Source of the DNA: Pseudonocardia benzenivorans CB1190
GTDB taxonomy: Bacteria > Actinomycetota > Actinomycetes > Mycobacteriales > Pseudonocardiaceae
Length of the DNA: 64,000 nucleotides
Reading direction: 5' to 3'
NCBI RefSeq assembly: GCF_000196675.2
Contig: NC_015312.1
Span: forward strand, 2,542,001-2,606,000
A program made the translations under genes and the position numbers. Shown here piece by piece: positions 1 through 8,170 of the stretch. How positions within the stretch are numbered: the first letter of the stretch is position 1; every line of letters begins with the position of its first letter. The notes beneath the pieces were generated by a model. That model ran no database searches and was not told the origin of the DNA. It was given only the letters and a program-made list of their open reading frames with translations.

Positions 1-167
1 CTCGTCCCGGAGTCGGGTGGGCGGGTGTCGCGGTCGTCGCGGCGCCGGTCGGGCCGGCCGCCGCGGTCCGGGCCGGTTCCGCTGTCGGGGTAGCCGTCCT
101 CGACGGTCACCGCATCGGGTTCGTCGCGGGGGTGCAGGTCACGGGAGCCGTGCGGGTGCGTGCCCAT
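1..167 (-). CDS. Hypothetical hydrophilic protein, N-terminal part only
   Basis: An open frame begins with ATG at 167 and runs off the left edge with no stop, giving 55 residues (start MGTHPHGSRDLHPRDEPDAV). The fragment is rich in D, R, G and P, with no membrane segment or recognisable motif. It faces away from the acyl-CoA-dehydrogenase-like gene, so 168-356 would be a shared divergent promoter region. No strong ribosome site is visible in front of the ATG. Function unknown; it could also be a chance frame in GC-rich DNA. Confidence 0.4.
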   Translation of the reverse strand, partial: MGTHPHGSRDLHPRDEPDAVTVEDGYPDSGTGPDRGGRPDRRRDDRDTRPPDSGT

Positions 168-212
168 GACGGGTGGGTACCCCCGAAGGCCCCGGCGTAC
201 CGGCCGGCGCCG

Positions 213-254
213 CCGGGTGGTTGTGCCCGGGTGGTTCTGGCCGGGTGGTTGTGA
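213..254. repeat. Three tandem 14-bp repeats
   Basis: The unit CCGGGTGGTTGTGC occurs three times head to tail with one or two changes per copy, in the intergenic region upstream of the acyl-CoA-dehydrogenase-like gene. It could be a regulator-binding array or simple slippage; nothing in the sequence decides this. Confidence 0.7.
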
Positions 255-356
255 TCGTGGCGGGCGGGGTACCGACCCCTGTTCCGCCGGGATCCACACG
301 CGACCCCGGCCGTCGTCGTGCCGTCCGCAGGGGCGGCGGTGAGGAGACCGGCTCCG

Positions 357-1379
357 ATGACCGTGTCGCTGCCCGGGGTCCGTCATCGGCTGCTCGGCTC
401 CGCGCCGCCCGACCCGGGACCCGCCGCCACCGGGGACGCCGCGACGGACCTGGCCCGCGCCGCCGCCCGGGGCGAGACCGACCTCCCGGCCCCCGGTGCG
501 GGCGCGACGGCGCAGCGCTGGGCCGCGCTCGCCCGGTGGGGCCGCACGGAGCTGTCGTTCGCGCGGCTGTGCGAGGGCCACACCGACGCCGTCGCGATCC
601 TCGCCGAGGCCGGGCGCACACCGGTACCCGGGGCGACGTACGGCGTCTGGGCGGCGCGGTCGGGCGGCACCGGCGCGGTACTCGCGGGCGGGGCCGGAGC
701 GTGGCGCCTGCGTGGCCGGGTGCGGTTCTGCTCGGGAGCACACGGGCTGGACCGGGCGCTCGTCGTCGCCGCGGCCCCCGACGGCAGCCGGATCGCCGAC
801 GTGCCGCTCGCCCGGCCCGGGGTGCGGCCGGTCGCGGGGACGTGGCAGACGGTCGGGATGGCGCGCAGCGACAGCGCCGACGTCGATCTCGACGACGTGC
901 CGGTCGACGACGACGCGCTGGTCGGGGGGCCCGGCTGGTACACCGCGCGGCCCGGGTTCTGGCACGGCGGCGGCGGGGTGGCCGCGGTGTGGCTGGGCGG
1001 CGCCGCCGGGGTGCTCGACGACCTGCGCCTCGTCGTGACCGCCACGGACCCCGACCCGCACCGGCTCGCCCTGTTCGGGGAGCTGCACACCGGCGTCGCC
1101 GCGTGCGACGCGCTGCTGGTCGCGACCGCCGCGGCGATCGACGACGATCCCGCGGACGCGCACCGGGAGGCGGTGTGGACCGCACGGGCGGCAGTGGAGC
1201 TCGCGTGCCGCCGGGTCCTCGACGTGGCGCCCCGGCTGGCCGGGGTGGCGGCGTTGACCCGCGGGGGCCGGCTCGCGGGCCGGCTCGCCGACCTGGGTGT
1301 CTACGTGCGCCAGCACCACGGCGAGCGGGACCTCGCCGCGCTCGGGGCCGCCGTGCTGGACCCGGACGGTGCCCGGTGA
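357..1379 (+). CDS. Acyl-CoA dehydrogenase-like flavoprotein
   Basis: The 340-residue product has the middle beta-domain pattern of acyl-CoA dehydrogenases: RVRFCSGAHGLDRALVVA near residues 121-138 (flavin-contact region) and GTWQTVGMARSDSADVDLDD near 161-180, matching the family's W..LGMR.T.S.DV.LDDV. The C-terminal half is helical and alanine-rich. It is shorter than the usual ~380 residues and I see no clear catalytic glutamate, so it may be a non-canonical member. ATG 357 was chosen over an in-frame start 13 codons upstream because GAGGAG lies about 10 bases before it. The stop overlaps the next start (GTGA), so it is translationally coupled to the PIG-L/methyltransferase and glycosyltransferase genes. 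Substrate unknown. Confidence 0.75.
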   Translation: MTVSLPGVRHRLLGSAPPDPGPAATGDAATDLARAAARGETDLPAPGAGATAQRWAALARWGRTELSFARLCEGHTDAVAILAEAGRTPVPGATYGVWAARSGGTGAVLAGGAGAWRLRGRVRFCSGAHGLDRALVVAAAPDGSRIADVPLARPGVRPVAGTWQTVGMARSDSADVDLDDVPVDDDALVGGPGWYTARPGFWHGGGGVAAVWLGGAAGVLDDLRLVVTATDPDPHRLALFGELHTGVAACDALLVATAAAIDDDPADAHREAVWTARAAVELACRRVLDVAPRLAGVAALTRGGRLAGRLADLGVYVRQHHGERDLAALGAAVLDPDGAR

Positions 1380-2722
1380 GCGGCGGGCGGGCCGGCTCGA
1401 CGTCGTCGGCGCCGCGGAGCACGCCACGACCGGTCACGGCGCCACGGGTCTGGGCCGACGCGCTCGCCCGGCACGATCTGCCGGCCATGCCCGTCGCCGG
1501 GACGGGACCACTCGTCGTCGTCGCCGCGCACCCCGACGACGAGACCCTCGGCACCGCCGGGTTCACGGCCGCGGCACACGGCGCGGGCGCCGAGGTCCGG
1601 GTCGTCGTCGCGACCGACGGGGAGGCGGCATTCCCCGGCCTCGACCGCGAGGAGCGGGCAGCACTCGGCCGGGCCCGGCGCCGCGAGCTGCGGGACGCGC
1701 TGACGTCGCTGGGGCTCGACGACGTCGACGTCACCTGGCTGGGGCTGCCGGACTCCGACCTGGCCGCCCACCACGGTGTCCTGGTCGACGCGCTGCGGCC
1801 GGTGCTCGCCGGGGCGACGACGTGCCTCGCGCCGTGGACCGAGGACCCGCACCCCGACCACGCCGCCGCCGGCACCGCCGCGGCGGCCGCCGCGCCCGTC
1901 ACCACGCACTGCTGGTCGTACCCGATCTGGGCGTGCGTGTGGGGGAGCCCCGACGAGGTCGGCCCCCCGTGGCACCGCGCCGCCCGCCACGACCTGTCGC
2001 AGGCGCAGGCGCGGCGCAAACGCGAGGCGATCGCCCGGTTCGGCACGCAGGTCGCCACCGCGCCCGACGGCGGCCCCCCGATCCTGCCGCCGCAGGTGCT
2101 GGCGCACTTCGACACCGGCGTCGAGCTGTTCTGGCGGGCGCCGCGGCGCACCGGCGCTCCCGCCGCGCGCTTCGCCGACCTGTACGCGACCCCGGGCGGC
2201 GACCCGTGGGCGACCCGGACGAGCTGGTACGAGCGACGCAAACGCGCGGTCGCGCTGTCGTGCCTGCCGCGGCAGCACTACGACTCGGCCGCCGAGCCCG
2301 GCTGCGGGACCGGTGAGCTGACCCGCGAGCTGGCCGGCCGCTGCGGGGCCGTCGTCGCCTCCGACGTCGTGCCCGCCGCGGTCGCGGCGACGCGCGCCGC
2401 CACCGCCGGCCTCCCGCACGTCACCGTGCGCGCCGACGCGCTGCCCGGACCCGGGGCGATCCCCCTCGGCACCGACCTGGCCGTCATGTCCGAGGTGCTC
2501 TACTACCTGTCCGCCGCCGACCTTCACGCGACGCTGGACCTGCTGGCCGCGGCCGTCGTCCCGGGCGGCGACGTGCTCGTCGTGCACTGGCGCGGCTGGC
2601 CCGCCGAGGCACCACACGACGCCCGGGCGGTCCGGGCCCGCTTCGACGCCGACGAGCGGTTCGAGCTGCTGGTCGACCACGTCGACACGGAGTTCCTCGC
2701 GCACGTCCACCGCCGCCGGTGA
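1376..2722 (+). CDS. Bifunctional PIG-L deacetylase / SAM methyltransferase
   Basis: A 448-residue two-domain protein. Residues about 45-250 form a PIG-L (LmbE) zinc-dependent N-acetyl-sugar deacetylase domain with the metal motif AHPDDE at 51-56 and the second motif HPDH at 159-162. Residues about 285-448 form a class I methyltransferase with motif I EPGCGTGELT at 307-316 and the acidic segment VRADALPGP after it. The GTG start at 1376 overlaps the previous stop, and its own stop overlaps the next GTG (GTGA both times). The neighbours suggest that a sugar-containing molecule is deacetylated, methylated and glycosylated, but the product is not known. Domain calls are firm; the pathway is inference. 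Confidence 0.88.
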   Translation: MSGGRAGSTSSAPRSTPRPVTAPRVWADALARHDLPAMPVAGTGPLVVVAAHPDDETLGTAGFTAAAHGAGAEVRVVVATDGEAAFPGLDREERAALGRARRRELRDALTSLGLDDVDVTWLGLPDSDLAAHHGVLVDALRPVLAGATTCLAPWTEDPHPDHAAAGTAAAAAAPVTTHCWSYPIWACVWGSPDEVGPPWHRAARHDLSQAQARRKREAIARFGTQVATAPDGGPPILPPQVLAHFDTGVELFWRAPRRTGAPAARFADLYATPGGDPWATRTSWYERRKRAVALSCLPRQHYDSAAEPGCGTGELTRELAGRCGAVVASDVVPAAVAATRAATAGLPHVTVRADALPGPGAIPLGTDLAVMSEVLYYLSAADLHATLDLLAAAVVPGGDVLVVHWRGWPAEAPHDARAVRARFDADERFELLVDHVDTEFLAHVHRRR

Positions 2723-3528
2723 GCCCGGCGGACGGCGCGCGCACCCCGCGCGACATCGCGGCGGTGGCCGTCGTCGTGCCCGCCCACGACGAGGAGGCCC
2801 TGATCGGGCCGTGCCTGGCCGCGCTCGCCACGGCCGCGTGTGCGGTGTCCTCCCAGGTCGCGGTCGTGGCGTCGGTGGTGCTGGACCGGTGCACCGACGG
2901 CACGGCCGCCGTCGTGCGCGACGCGGTCCGCCGCTGGTGGCCGCGATCGGCGGTCGCGACGCTCGGCAACGCCGTCCCGCGCACGATCGGTGAGCTGCGC
3001 ACCCTCGGGCTCGACGACGCGCTGCGCCGCCTCGGGCTCGCCGACCTGGGCCGGGCCTGGCTGCTGTCGACCGACGCCGACACCCGCGTACCGCCCGACT
3101 GGATGCGCCGCCACCTGCGCCACGCCGCGGCCGGCGCGGACGCGGTCGCGGGGATGGCCGACCTCGACAGCCCGCACCGGCTGCCGCCGGAGGTGCTCTG
3201 CCGCTACACCGCGCTCGTCGACGCGGGTACGGCCGCCGACGCCCACACGCACGTCTACGCCGCGAACCTCGGCGTGCGCGCCGACGCGTTCCGCGAGGCG
3301 GGCGGCTTCCCCGCCGTCGCGGCGGGGGAGGAGCATGCGCTGCTGGCGCGGCTCCGTGCCGCGGGCAGGCGCATCGTCACCCCGGTGGACCTGCGGGTCC
3401 GGACCAGCGCGCGGACCCGGGGCCGCGCCGTCGGCGGACTGGCGGACCTGTTGGGCTCGCTGGGCGCGCCGACGCCCGCACCCGGGCCCGGTCCGGGGGA
3501 GCGGCCGCGGACCGGCGCGCTCCGGTGA
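2719..3528 (+). CDS. Family 2-type glycosyltransferase
   Basis: The 269-residue protein starts with the nucleotide-sugar fold pattern VAVVVPAHDEEALIGPCLAAL (residues 15-35). It has a DAD metal/nucleotide motif in LLSTDADTRV (119-121) and an acceptor-side EEH in AGEEHALLARL, as in GT2 enzymes. No transmembrane segments are visible, so it is probably cytosolic or membrane-associated. It is third in the coupled cassette after the dehydrogenase-like and PIG-L/methyltransferase genes (4-bp GTGA overlap). A strong hairpin follows the stop, ending the unit. Sugar donor and acceptor cannot be told from the sequence. Confidence 0.85.
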   Translation: MSPADGARTPRDIAAVAVVVPAHDEEALIGPCLAALATAACAVSSQVAVVASVVLDRCTDGTAAVVRDAVRRWWPRSAVATLGNAVPRTIGELRTLGLDDALRRLGLADLGRAWLLSTDADTRVPPDWMRRHLRHAAAGADAVAGMADLDSPHRLPPEVLCRYTALVDAGTAADAHTHVYAANLGVRADAFREAGGFPAVAAGEEHALLARLRAAGRRIVTPVDLRVRTSARTRGRAVGGLADLLGSLGAPTPAPGPGPGERPRTGALR

Positions 3529-3564
3529 CGCCGCGGCGTCCGGCACCGGGGACGACATACACGT

Positions 3565-3598
3565 CCGGGCGGGCGCCGCACGCGCGGCGCCCGCCCGG
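3565..3598. terminator. Bidirectional hairpin terminator
   Basis: A perfect 15-bp GC stem (arms 3565-3579 and 3584-3598) closes a 4-base ACGC loop between the convergent glycosyltransferase and dps genes. There is no T-run, which is usual for high-GC actinobacterial terminators. Confidence 0.75.
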
Positions 3599-3618
3599 GG
3601 ACGGTGACGAACGGTCGA

Positions 3619-4164
3619 TCAGGCCTGCTTCGCGGCCTCCCGCTCGGTGGCGGCCGACTCGCTGCTCAGCCGGCCGTCGGACGACTCGAGGTGGGCCCGC
3701 ACGAACCACTGGTACTGCTCGAGCTCGCTCGCCTGCGAGATCAACAGGTCCTGGGTGACCAGGTCGAGCTTGTCGGTCGTCTCGATCGCGGAGCGGTGGT
3801 CGCCGATCACCCCGGTGTAGACGAGGTCGAGCGCGCCGAGGTGGGCGATCGCGTCGTCGCGACCGATCGAGTAGTCGTCCCAGGTCCTGTTGCGCACCAG
3901 CGCACCGGGCGTCCCGACCGGCGAACCGCCGAGTGTCGCGATCCGCTCGGCGACGTCGTCGACCATGGCGCGGACGCCGTCGACCTGCGGGTCGAGCATC
4001 GTGTGGACCGCGATGAAGTGCGGGCCGGTGACGTTCCAGTGCACGTGCTTGAGGGTCAGCGCGAGGTCGTTGAGAGCGTCGAGACGCCCCTGCAGGAGCG
4101 TGATCACGTCGCCTGCGGCATCGGGGTCCAGGCCAGGGACGGTGTAGTGGACGCGGTCGGGCAT
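3619..4164 (-). CDS. dps: Dps-family ferritin-like DNA-protection protein
   Basis: 181 residues with the Dps fold. The inter-subunit ferroxidase residues occur with exact family spacing: H42 (HVHWNVTG), H54, D58 and E73. Dps dodecamers oxidise and store Fe(II) using hydrogen peroxide and many bind DNA, protecting it in starvation. The ~25-residue C-terminal tail (ESAATEREAAKQA) is polar, with two basic residues, and might contribute to DNA binding. A single ATG at 4164 follows GAGAGGAAC. It is monocistronic, ending at the shared hairpin terminator. No Fur-like or SigF-type promoter could be placed with confidence. Confidence 0.92.
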   Translation of the reverse strand: MPDRVHYTVPGLDPDAAGDVITLLQGRLDALNDLALTLKHVHWNVTGPHFIAVHTMLDPQVDGVRAMVDDVAERIATLGGSPVGTPGALVRNRTWDDYSIGRDDAIAHLGALDLVYTGVIGDHRSAIETTDKLDLVTQDLLISQASELEQYQWFVRAHLESSDGRLSSESAATEREAAKQA

Positions 4165-4370
4165 CGTGTTCCTCTCCGAGTGGTCTGCGGGTGACGTGCG
4201 TGCGGGTGTCCGGTCGGTCCGCGACGTGGTCCGGCACCCGGTACCGGAGGCCGGTCCGCGCGCCGACCCGGACGTGCACAGGGCGTGCCCGCTGTGCCGG
4301 GAACGAAACGTCCTCGTCGGCGCGCGCCCCGGACGGTTCGGCGGGCGGACGGTCGGGTAGAGGGACGGCC

Positions 4371-4427
4371 ATGGACCTGCTGACAGGACTCGTCGCCGGC
4401 GCCGTGGCGTCGTGGGGGACGCGATGA
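4371..4427 (+). pseudogene. 5' stub of a membrane-protein gene cut by IS110
   Basis: ATG 4371, preceded by GAGGGA, opens a frame MDLLTGLVAGAVASWG that looks like the first membrane helix of a small protein. It reaches the left end of the IS110 element at about 4424, where a stop follows immediately. The frame just beyond the right IS end (FQSSQDKHQKRSPEVPA, from 5861) is open and in phase with the gene at 5911, so that gene may contain the other half of the interrupted protein. The stub is too short to name. Confidence 0.45.
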
Positions 4428-4444
4428 GACACCCTCTGTCAACC

Positions 4445-5719
4445 TCAGGCCGCCGAGGGAGGCTGGTGGGCTTGCTGCCGGTTGCGAATGTGAATGGTCT
4501 CGTCGTAGCGGATGCGTTTGACCAGGCAGTGCCACAAGATTTCCAGCCATCGGTTCGCCAAAGCGCGCAGGGCCGAGTGATGGCTCTTCCCGGCGGCGAT
4601 TTTCCCGTCGTAGAACTCCCGCGCCCATGCGCTGCGGGAGAGGCTGCAAAAGGCCCACTGATGCACGGCTGCGCCCAGGTAGTGGTTGTGCGCCAGACGA
4701 CGGGCGACGACGAACTCGCTCCGGCCGGAGCGGCGGGTGACCGGGGCGGTTCCGCCGTAGCATTGCAGCCCGTTCGGTGTGGCGAACTGGGTGATGTCGT
4801 CTCCGATTTCTCCGGCTATCCGGGCGGCGAGCCGGTCCCCGAGTCCGGGGAAACTCAGGTAGATGTCACCGCCCGGGACCGCTTTTCCCGGATCGGGTTC
4901 CTTCGCCTGTGTTGCGTGGCCGCGGCGGGCCGTTCCGAGCAGCAGTTCGGCCATGCGGCGTTCCCAGGCCCGTCGTTGGTCGCGGATGGCCAGCAGCTGG
5001 GTCGCGGTCAGCGCGATCGTGCCGGTTTTCGCGCGCGCCAGGTAGTCTTTCACCGGCAGCCGGTCGGCGGCGAGGGCGTCGGCGACGCGGGCGGCGAACC
5101 GGTCGGGCCAGCCGTGGCTGGCGGCGCGGGCGAACGCGGCGATGTCGTGCGGGTCGGCCGCAGCGAGCTCGTCGTGGCCGGGCCAGCGGCTCAGCAGCTT
5201 GAGCATGACCGGCGAACCGAGGTTGCCGCCGGCGATGGCCAGCGCGGCAGGGAAGGTTGCCAGCAGGTCCGCGCGCAGCCGGTTGAGCAGCCGGCGCTCG
5301 TCGCGGGCGGCGCGTTCGTCGTCCCGGGCGATCGTGCGCAATTCTCCCGCCAGCTCGCCGTGCGGGATCAGTTTCCGCAATTCCAGAAACTGGTCCAATG
5401 CCAGCAGGCAGCAGATCCTGGCGTCTTCGGCGTCGTCTTTCTTTTTAGCCGGCCCGCGGCGGCGGGCCACCACGTCCGGATTGACCGGAAGAACAGTGAA
5501 ACCGGCGTCGGCCAGCGTTTCCACCAACAGGCCGTGTCGGGTTTCCAGCACGACCCGCACGTCGGCCGGGTCGGTTTCCAGCTCCAGGCAACGGGCCACA
5601 AGCCGGTTGACTCCCGCTGCGGTGTGGTCGATACGGAATTGTTCGATCACCCCTTCTCCGGGGCGACCCAAGGCCACGTCGTGAAACGATTCCGCCCAGT
5701 CGATGCCTGCTCCAAGCAA
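4445..5719 (-). CDS. IS110-family transposase
   Basis: 424 residues with the two IS110 domains. The N-terminal DEDD RuvC-like domain shows AGIDWAESFHDVAL (D7), VVLETRHG and KKKDDAEDARI. The C-terminal Transposase_20 domain shows FPGLGDRLAARIAGEIGD followed by YGGTAPVTRRSGRS, containing the conserved serine region. It is an RNA-guided serine/DEDD recombinase in well-studied relatives (IS621). The reading frame is intact, so the element may be active. The second IS110 transposase in the window (58258-59508) is clearly different in sequence, so these are two separate elements. Confidence 0.95.
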   Translation of the reverse strand: MLGAGIDWAESFHDVALGRPGEGVIEQFRIDHTAAGVNRLVARCLELETDPADVRVVLETRHGLLVETLADAGFTVLPVNPDVVARRRGPAKKKDDAEDARICCLLALDQFLELRKLIPHGELAGELRTIARDDERAARDERRLLNRLRADLLATFPAALAIAGGNLGSPVMLKLLSRWPGHDELAAADPHDIAAFARAASHGWPDRFAARVADALAADRLPVKDYLARAKTGTIALTATQLLAIRDQRRAWERRMAELLLGTARRGHATQAKEPDPGKAVPGGDIYLSFPGLGDRLAARIAGEIGDDITQFATPNGLQCYGGTAPVTRRSGRSEFVVARRLAHNHYLGAAVHQWAFCSLSRSAWAREFYDGKIAAGKSHHSALRALANRWLEILWHCLVKRIRYDETIHIRNRQQAHQPPSAA

Positions 5720-5860
5720 ATGCTCCGACTCCCTTCGCGTCCAGCAACGAAAAAACTGGAACCGGAGGCCGCGCGTCGTGCTGATAAACCAGTCCTCATC
5801 GGGACAACACCCTCCAAGACGACAAGCCTCCGGCTACAACCCCCGAGGACGCTGTCTCAT
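5720..5860 (-). ncRNA. Putative IS110 bridge-RNA region
   Basis: The 141 bases between the transposase start and the element's outer end contain no gene. Their position matches that of the bridge RNA in IS110-group elements, which specifies target and donor DNA. I did not resolve the two internal loops. Assignment rests on position only. Confidence 0.4.
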
Positions 5861-5910
5861 TTCAGTCCTCGCAGGACAAGCACCAGAAGCGTTCCCCGGA
5901 GGTCCCAGCC

Positions 5911-6600
5911 ATGAAAGAAGGTACCGCTATCAGCACCCGGGGGAACCCCGATCGGGCGAACACGGCCGCGGCACACACGGCTCCCGACGGCGCGGGCGCG
6001 ACGGTCGAGCCGACCGGACCGGGCCCGCTGCCCGCGCCCGGGTTCCGGGACCGCGCCGAGCAGCCGCCCACCGCGCAGACCCCCGGCCGGACCCCCGCGC
6101 AGCCGCCCAGGGCGGCGACCGTAGCCCGGGCGGTGCTGATCGGGCTCGCGACGGGCGCGCGCAGCACGGCGGGCGCCACCGCGCTCGTGGTGACGTCGAG
6201 CCGGGCGGACCCGGCGCCGTTCGGCCGGCTCGCCGGCCTCCCGGTCCGGATCGCGGCCTGCGCCGCGACCGCGGCCGAGGTCGTCCTCGACACGCTCCCG
6301 GTCGCGCCGCCCCGGACCGCACCGGCCGGGCTGGTGCCGCGGGTGCTGCTCGCCCCGCTCGTGGCGGTCGGCGCCGACGTGCGTGACGGTGCGCGCCCCG
6401 ACGGCCCGACGGTCCTCCTCGACGCGCTCACCGCCGCCGCGGCCGCGACGGTCGCGGCCTTCGCCGGGGTCCGGCTACGCGCGTTCCTCGCCCGCCGGCT
6501 GGGTGCGGACCTGCCCGGGGCACTCGCCGAGGACGCGCTGGTCGGGCTGCTGGTCCGGGCCGAGACCAGGCGCGCGCCGGGTCTGCGGGTCGCCGCCTGA
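5911..6600 (+). CDS. DUF4126-like membrane-associated protein
   Basis: 229 residues. The first ~70 are a disordered P/A/T/G-rich region. Residues ~72-150 resemble DUF4126 proteins: AVLIGLATGARSTAGATAL, then a segment ending in LPVAPPRTAPAGLVPRVLLAPLVAVG. A further alanine-rich helix (ALTAAAAATVAAFAGVRLRAF) follows. ATG 5911 has GGAGG eight bases upstream. The frame is also open upstream to the IS110 end, so the present N-terminus may be an IS-generated truncation of a longer gene beginning at 4371. Function unknown; family assignment is tentative. Confidence 0.6.
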   Translation: MKEGTAISTRGNPDRANTAAAHTAPDGAGATVEPTGPGPLPAPGFRDRAEQPPTAQTPGRTPAQPPRAATVARAVLIGLATGARSTAGATALVVTSSRADPAPFGRLAGLPVRIAACAATAAEVVLDTLPVAPPRTAPAGLVPRVLLAPLVAVGADVRDGARPDGPTVLLDALTAAAAATVAAFAGVRLRAFLARRLGADLPGALAEDALVGLLVRAETRRAPGLRVAA

Positions 6601-6682
6601 CGTCGGACGGCGACCCGCTCCCGCGCCCCGGCGCGGTCGGCCTGGTGCCGCGTCCCGGTGCCGTCCTTCCGGAGTCCGCAGC

Positions 6683-7385
6683 TCAGAGGTCCGCCAGGCC
6701 CCTCAGGGCGCGGCGGGCGGCTCCGACCGCCGCGGGAGCGCCGGTCGGCCCGGACCAGGGATCCGTGCGCCGGGCGAGCCTGCGCCGGACGGAGCGGACG
6801 TCGTGACCGTCGGGGTCGATGCGACCGAGCTCGTCGAAGGCGAGCGGAACGGCGACCGGGGCACCGGGGACCGCCCGCGGGATCGGTCCATCCACCGACC
6901 ACCAGTTCCTACGCGCGGACGCACGTGAACTTCAGCCAGTCGTCGGAACACATAGGGGAACACCGCGATGTCGGTGGCCCGGGCGCGGTCGGGATCGGTC
7001 GGCCCGAGCCGGCCTGGAGCCGGGAGAAGCTGGTCTGCGGGACGATCTCGCCGTCGGCCACCGACGGCCGGCCCGCGCCGAGCACATCGACCAGCTCCGG
7101 AGAGCTGCGTGAGATGTTCTTCTCGTGAAGTCCTTGGCGCGCAGTCCTTGGCGGTGTCGATGCTGACCTGGTGGAAGGTCGGCTCGAGCCGTCCGCCGCC
7201 GATGACATGGACGATCTCCCGCTGCCCGGAGGTGGCGGCGTCCTCGGTACGCCAGGGTTGAGCGCCACCGGGCGGCCGGCGATGTCGGGCCGTCGAGCCG
7301 CTGTCTCCGACGCCCACACCCTTCCGCTGGAACAGCCGGCCACGGTCCATGGTGGCGGGACGACGTCGTAGTACTGAACCGCGTC
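6683..7385 (-). pseudogene. Decayed LigD polymerase / DNA ligase remnants
   Basis: No long gene survives, but three minus-strand frames carry pieces typical of bacterial NHEJ proteins. LigD polymerase N-terminal pieces are DAVQYYDVV (~7385-7359), RPATMDR...LFQRKGV (~7362-7315) and WRTEDAATSGQREIVHVI (~7254-7201). DNA-ligase pieces are NISRSSPELVDVLG...DGEIV...SFSRLQ (~7121-7014) and DDWLKFTCVR (~6940-6912). A LigD polymerase C-terminal piece is VPLAFDELGRIDPDGHDVRS with RRRLARRTDPW (6895-6683). Frames change and linking segments are missing, so the region is a scrambled, deleted relic. The match is by motif memory; an alignment would settle it. Confidence 0.6.
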
Positions 7386-7533
7386 GGGTCGTGTGCTCGG
7401 GGCCCTGGCCGTCGGCGAGCGGACAGACCCGCATGGGGCCGGGTGCTCCTGGCGGCTGGAAGAACTCGACGTCCCGCGCGGTGTCCAGCGCTGCGACGCT
7501 CGGCAGTTGCCCGATGGGGTCGCGATGGACCGG

Positions 7534-8073
7534 CTATCCACCCGCGCCGGATCGGCCCCGGTGTTCTAGCGTGAGCTGGCGGGCGTGGAAGTCGAAATGC
7601 TGTGTGGGAAACCGGTACACGTCCGCCAAGGTCATGTAGTCCTGGAAGAACGGGTCCCACTGGGTCGGGTAGTGCATCCCGCGGGCAAGATCGGCGTCGG
7701 TCTCCCGGTCGAGACGGCGATCCAGCGCTGCGACCACCCAGTCGAACAGTGCCACCATCCACCCGAGCGGCACCACCGTGCCTGCTAGGCGCGCACCGGC
7801 GTAGTTCACCCAGTCGAACGGCACTGTGACCGCGTTCAGCAGCTCGGCGAAGCCGCGGCTCACCCAGGCAGGCAGCCGGTCGACCACGCGGACCAGGCCC
7901 AGCAGCACCCGGACCACCAGATAGCCCAGCAGCATGTGGAACAGCAGCTGCCGGTTGTTCCAGCGCGTCCCGTTTGAGGGCCCACGCAGCTCGGCCACGT
8001 CGGCACCGTCGAGGAACCGACGGAACTCCGCGCGAGCCCGCCCCATCTCCTCGTGCACGGCCTGCTCGTCCAT
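7534..8073 (-). CDS. DinB-superfamily protein
   Basis: 179 residues with the DinB-like helical bundle pattern: NGTRWNNRQLLFHMLLGYLVV near residue 35, and a C-terminal MHYPTQWDPFF...FPTQHFDFHARQLTLEHRG. These histidines sit where the family often binds a metal. Members include thiol-dependent (mycothiol, bacillithiol) transferases and many proteins of unknown role. Between them lies a hydrophobic stretch (PFDWVNYAGARLAGTVVPLG). It stands alone between the ligase relics and the IS256 element. Substrate unknown. Confidence 0.75.
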   Translation of the reverse strand: MDEQAVHEEMGRARAEFRRFLDGADVAELRGPSNGTRWNNRQLLFHMLLGYLVVRVLLGLVRVVDRLPAWVSRGFAELLNAVTVPFDWVNYAGARLAGTVVPLGWMVALFDWVVAALDRRLDRETDADLARGMHYPTQWDPFFQDYMTLADVYRFPTQHFDFHARQLTLEHRGRSGAGG

Positions 8074-8162
8074 CCCGTCAGTCTCTGCCCTACCGAGGTC
8101 GGGCGTCCCAGGAACAATGGCTCACGCGTAGTCGGATGTGTCGGCCACGTCGGGCTGGTGGC

Positions 8163-8170
8163 GGCTGAGC
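8163..8170. repeat. 8-bp target duplication, left copy (IS256)
   Basis: GGCTGAGC immediately precedes the left inverted repeat of the IS256-family element and is repeated exactly after the right inverted repeat (9555-9562). Confidence 0.95.

Larger units (their letters stand above)
4424..5860 (-). mobile_element. IS110-family insertion sequence, copy 1
   Basis: The element is set by the transposase gene plus an 8-bp inverted pair at its edges, ATGAGACA (4424-4431) and TGTCTCAT (5853-5860), giving about 1437 bp. No target duplication is visible, as expected for IS110. The long non-coding end lies 5' of the transposase, as in the group that carries the guide (bridge) RNA there. Exact ends need an empty-site comparison. 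Confidence 0.8.

Noticed and set aside
139..2241. A 700-codon open frame on the minus strand over the first cassette
   Set aside because: Its translation is low-complexity R/P/G/A sequence with no domain, opposite genes with clear motifs and coupled starts. Long antisense frames are normal at this GC content.
6703..7434. A 243-codon minus-strand frame as an intact gene
   Set aside because: Recognisable LigD/ligase pieces jump between frames here, so no single frame encodes a whole protein.
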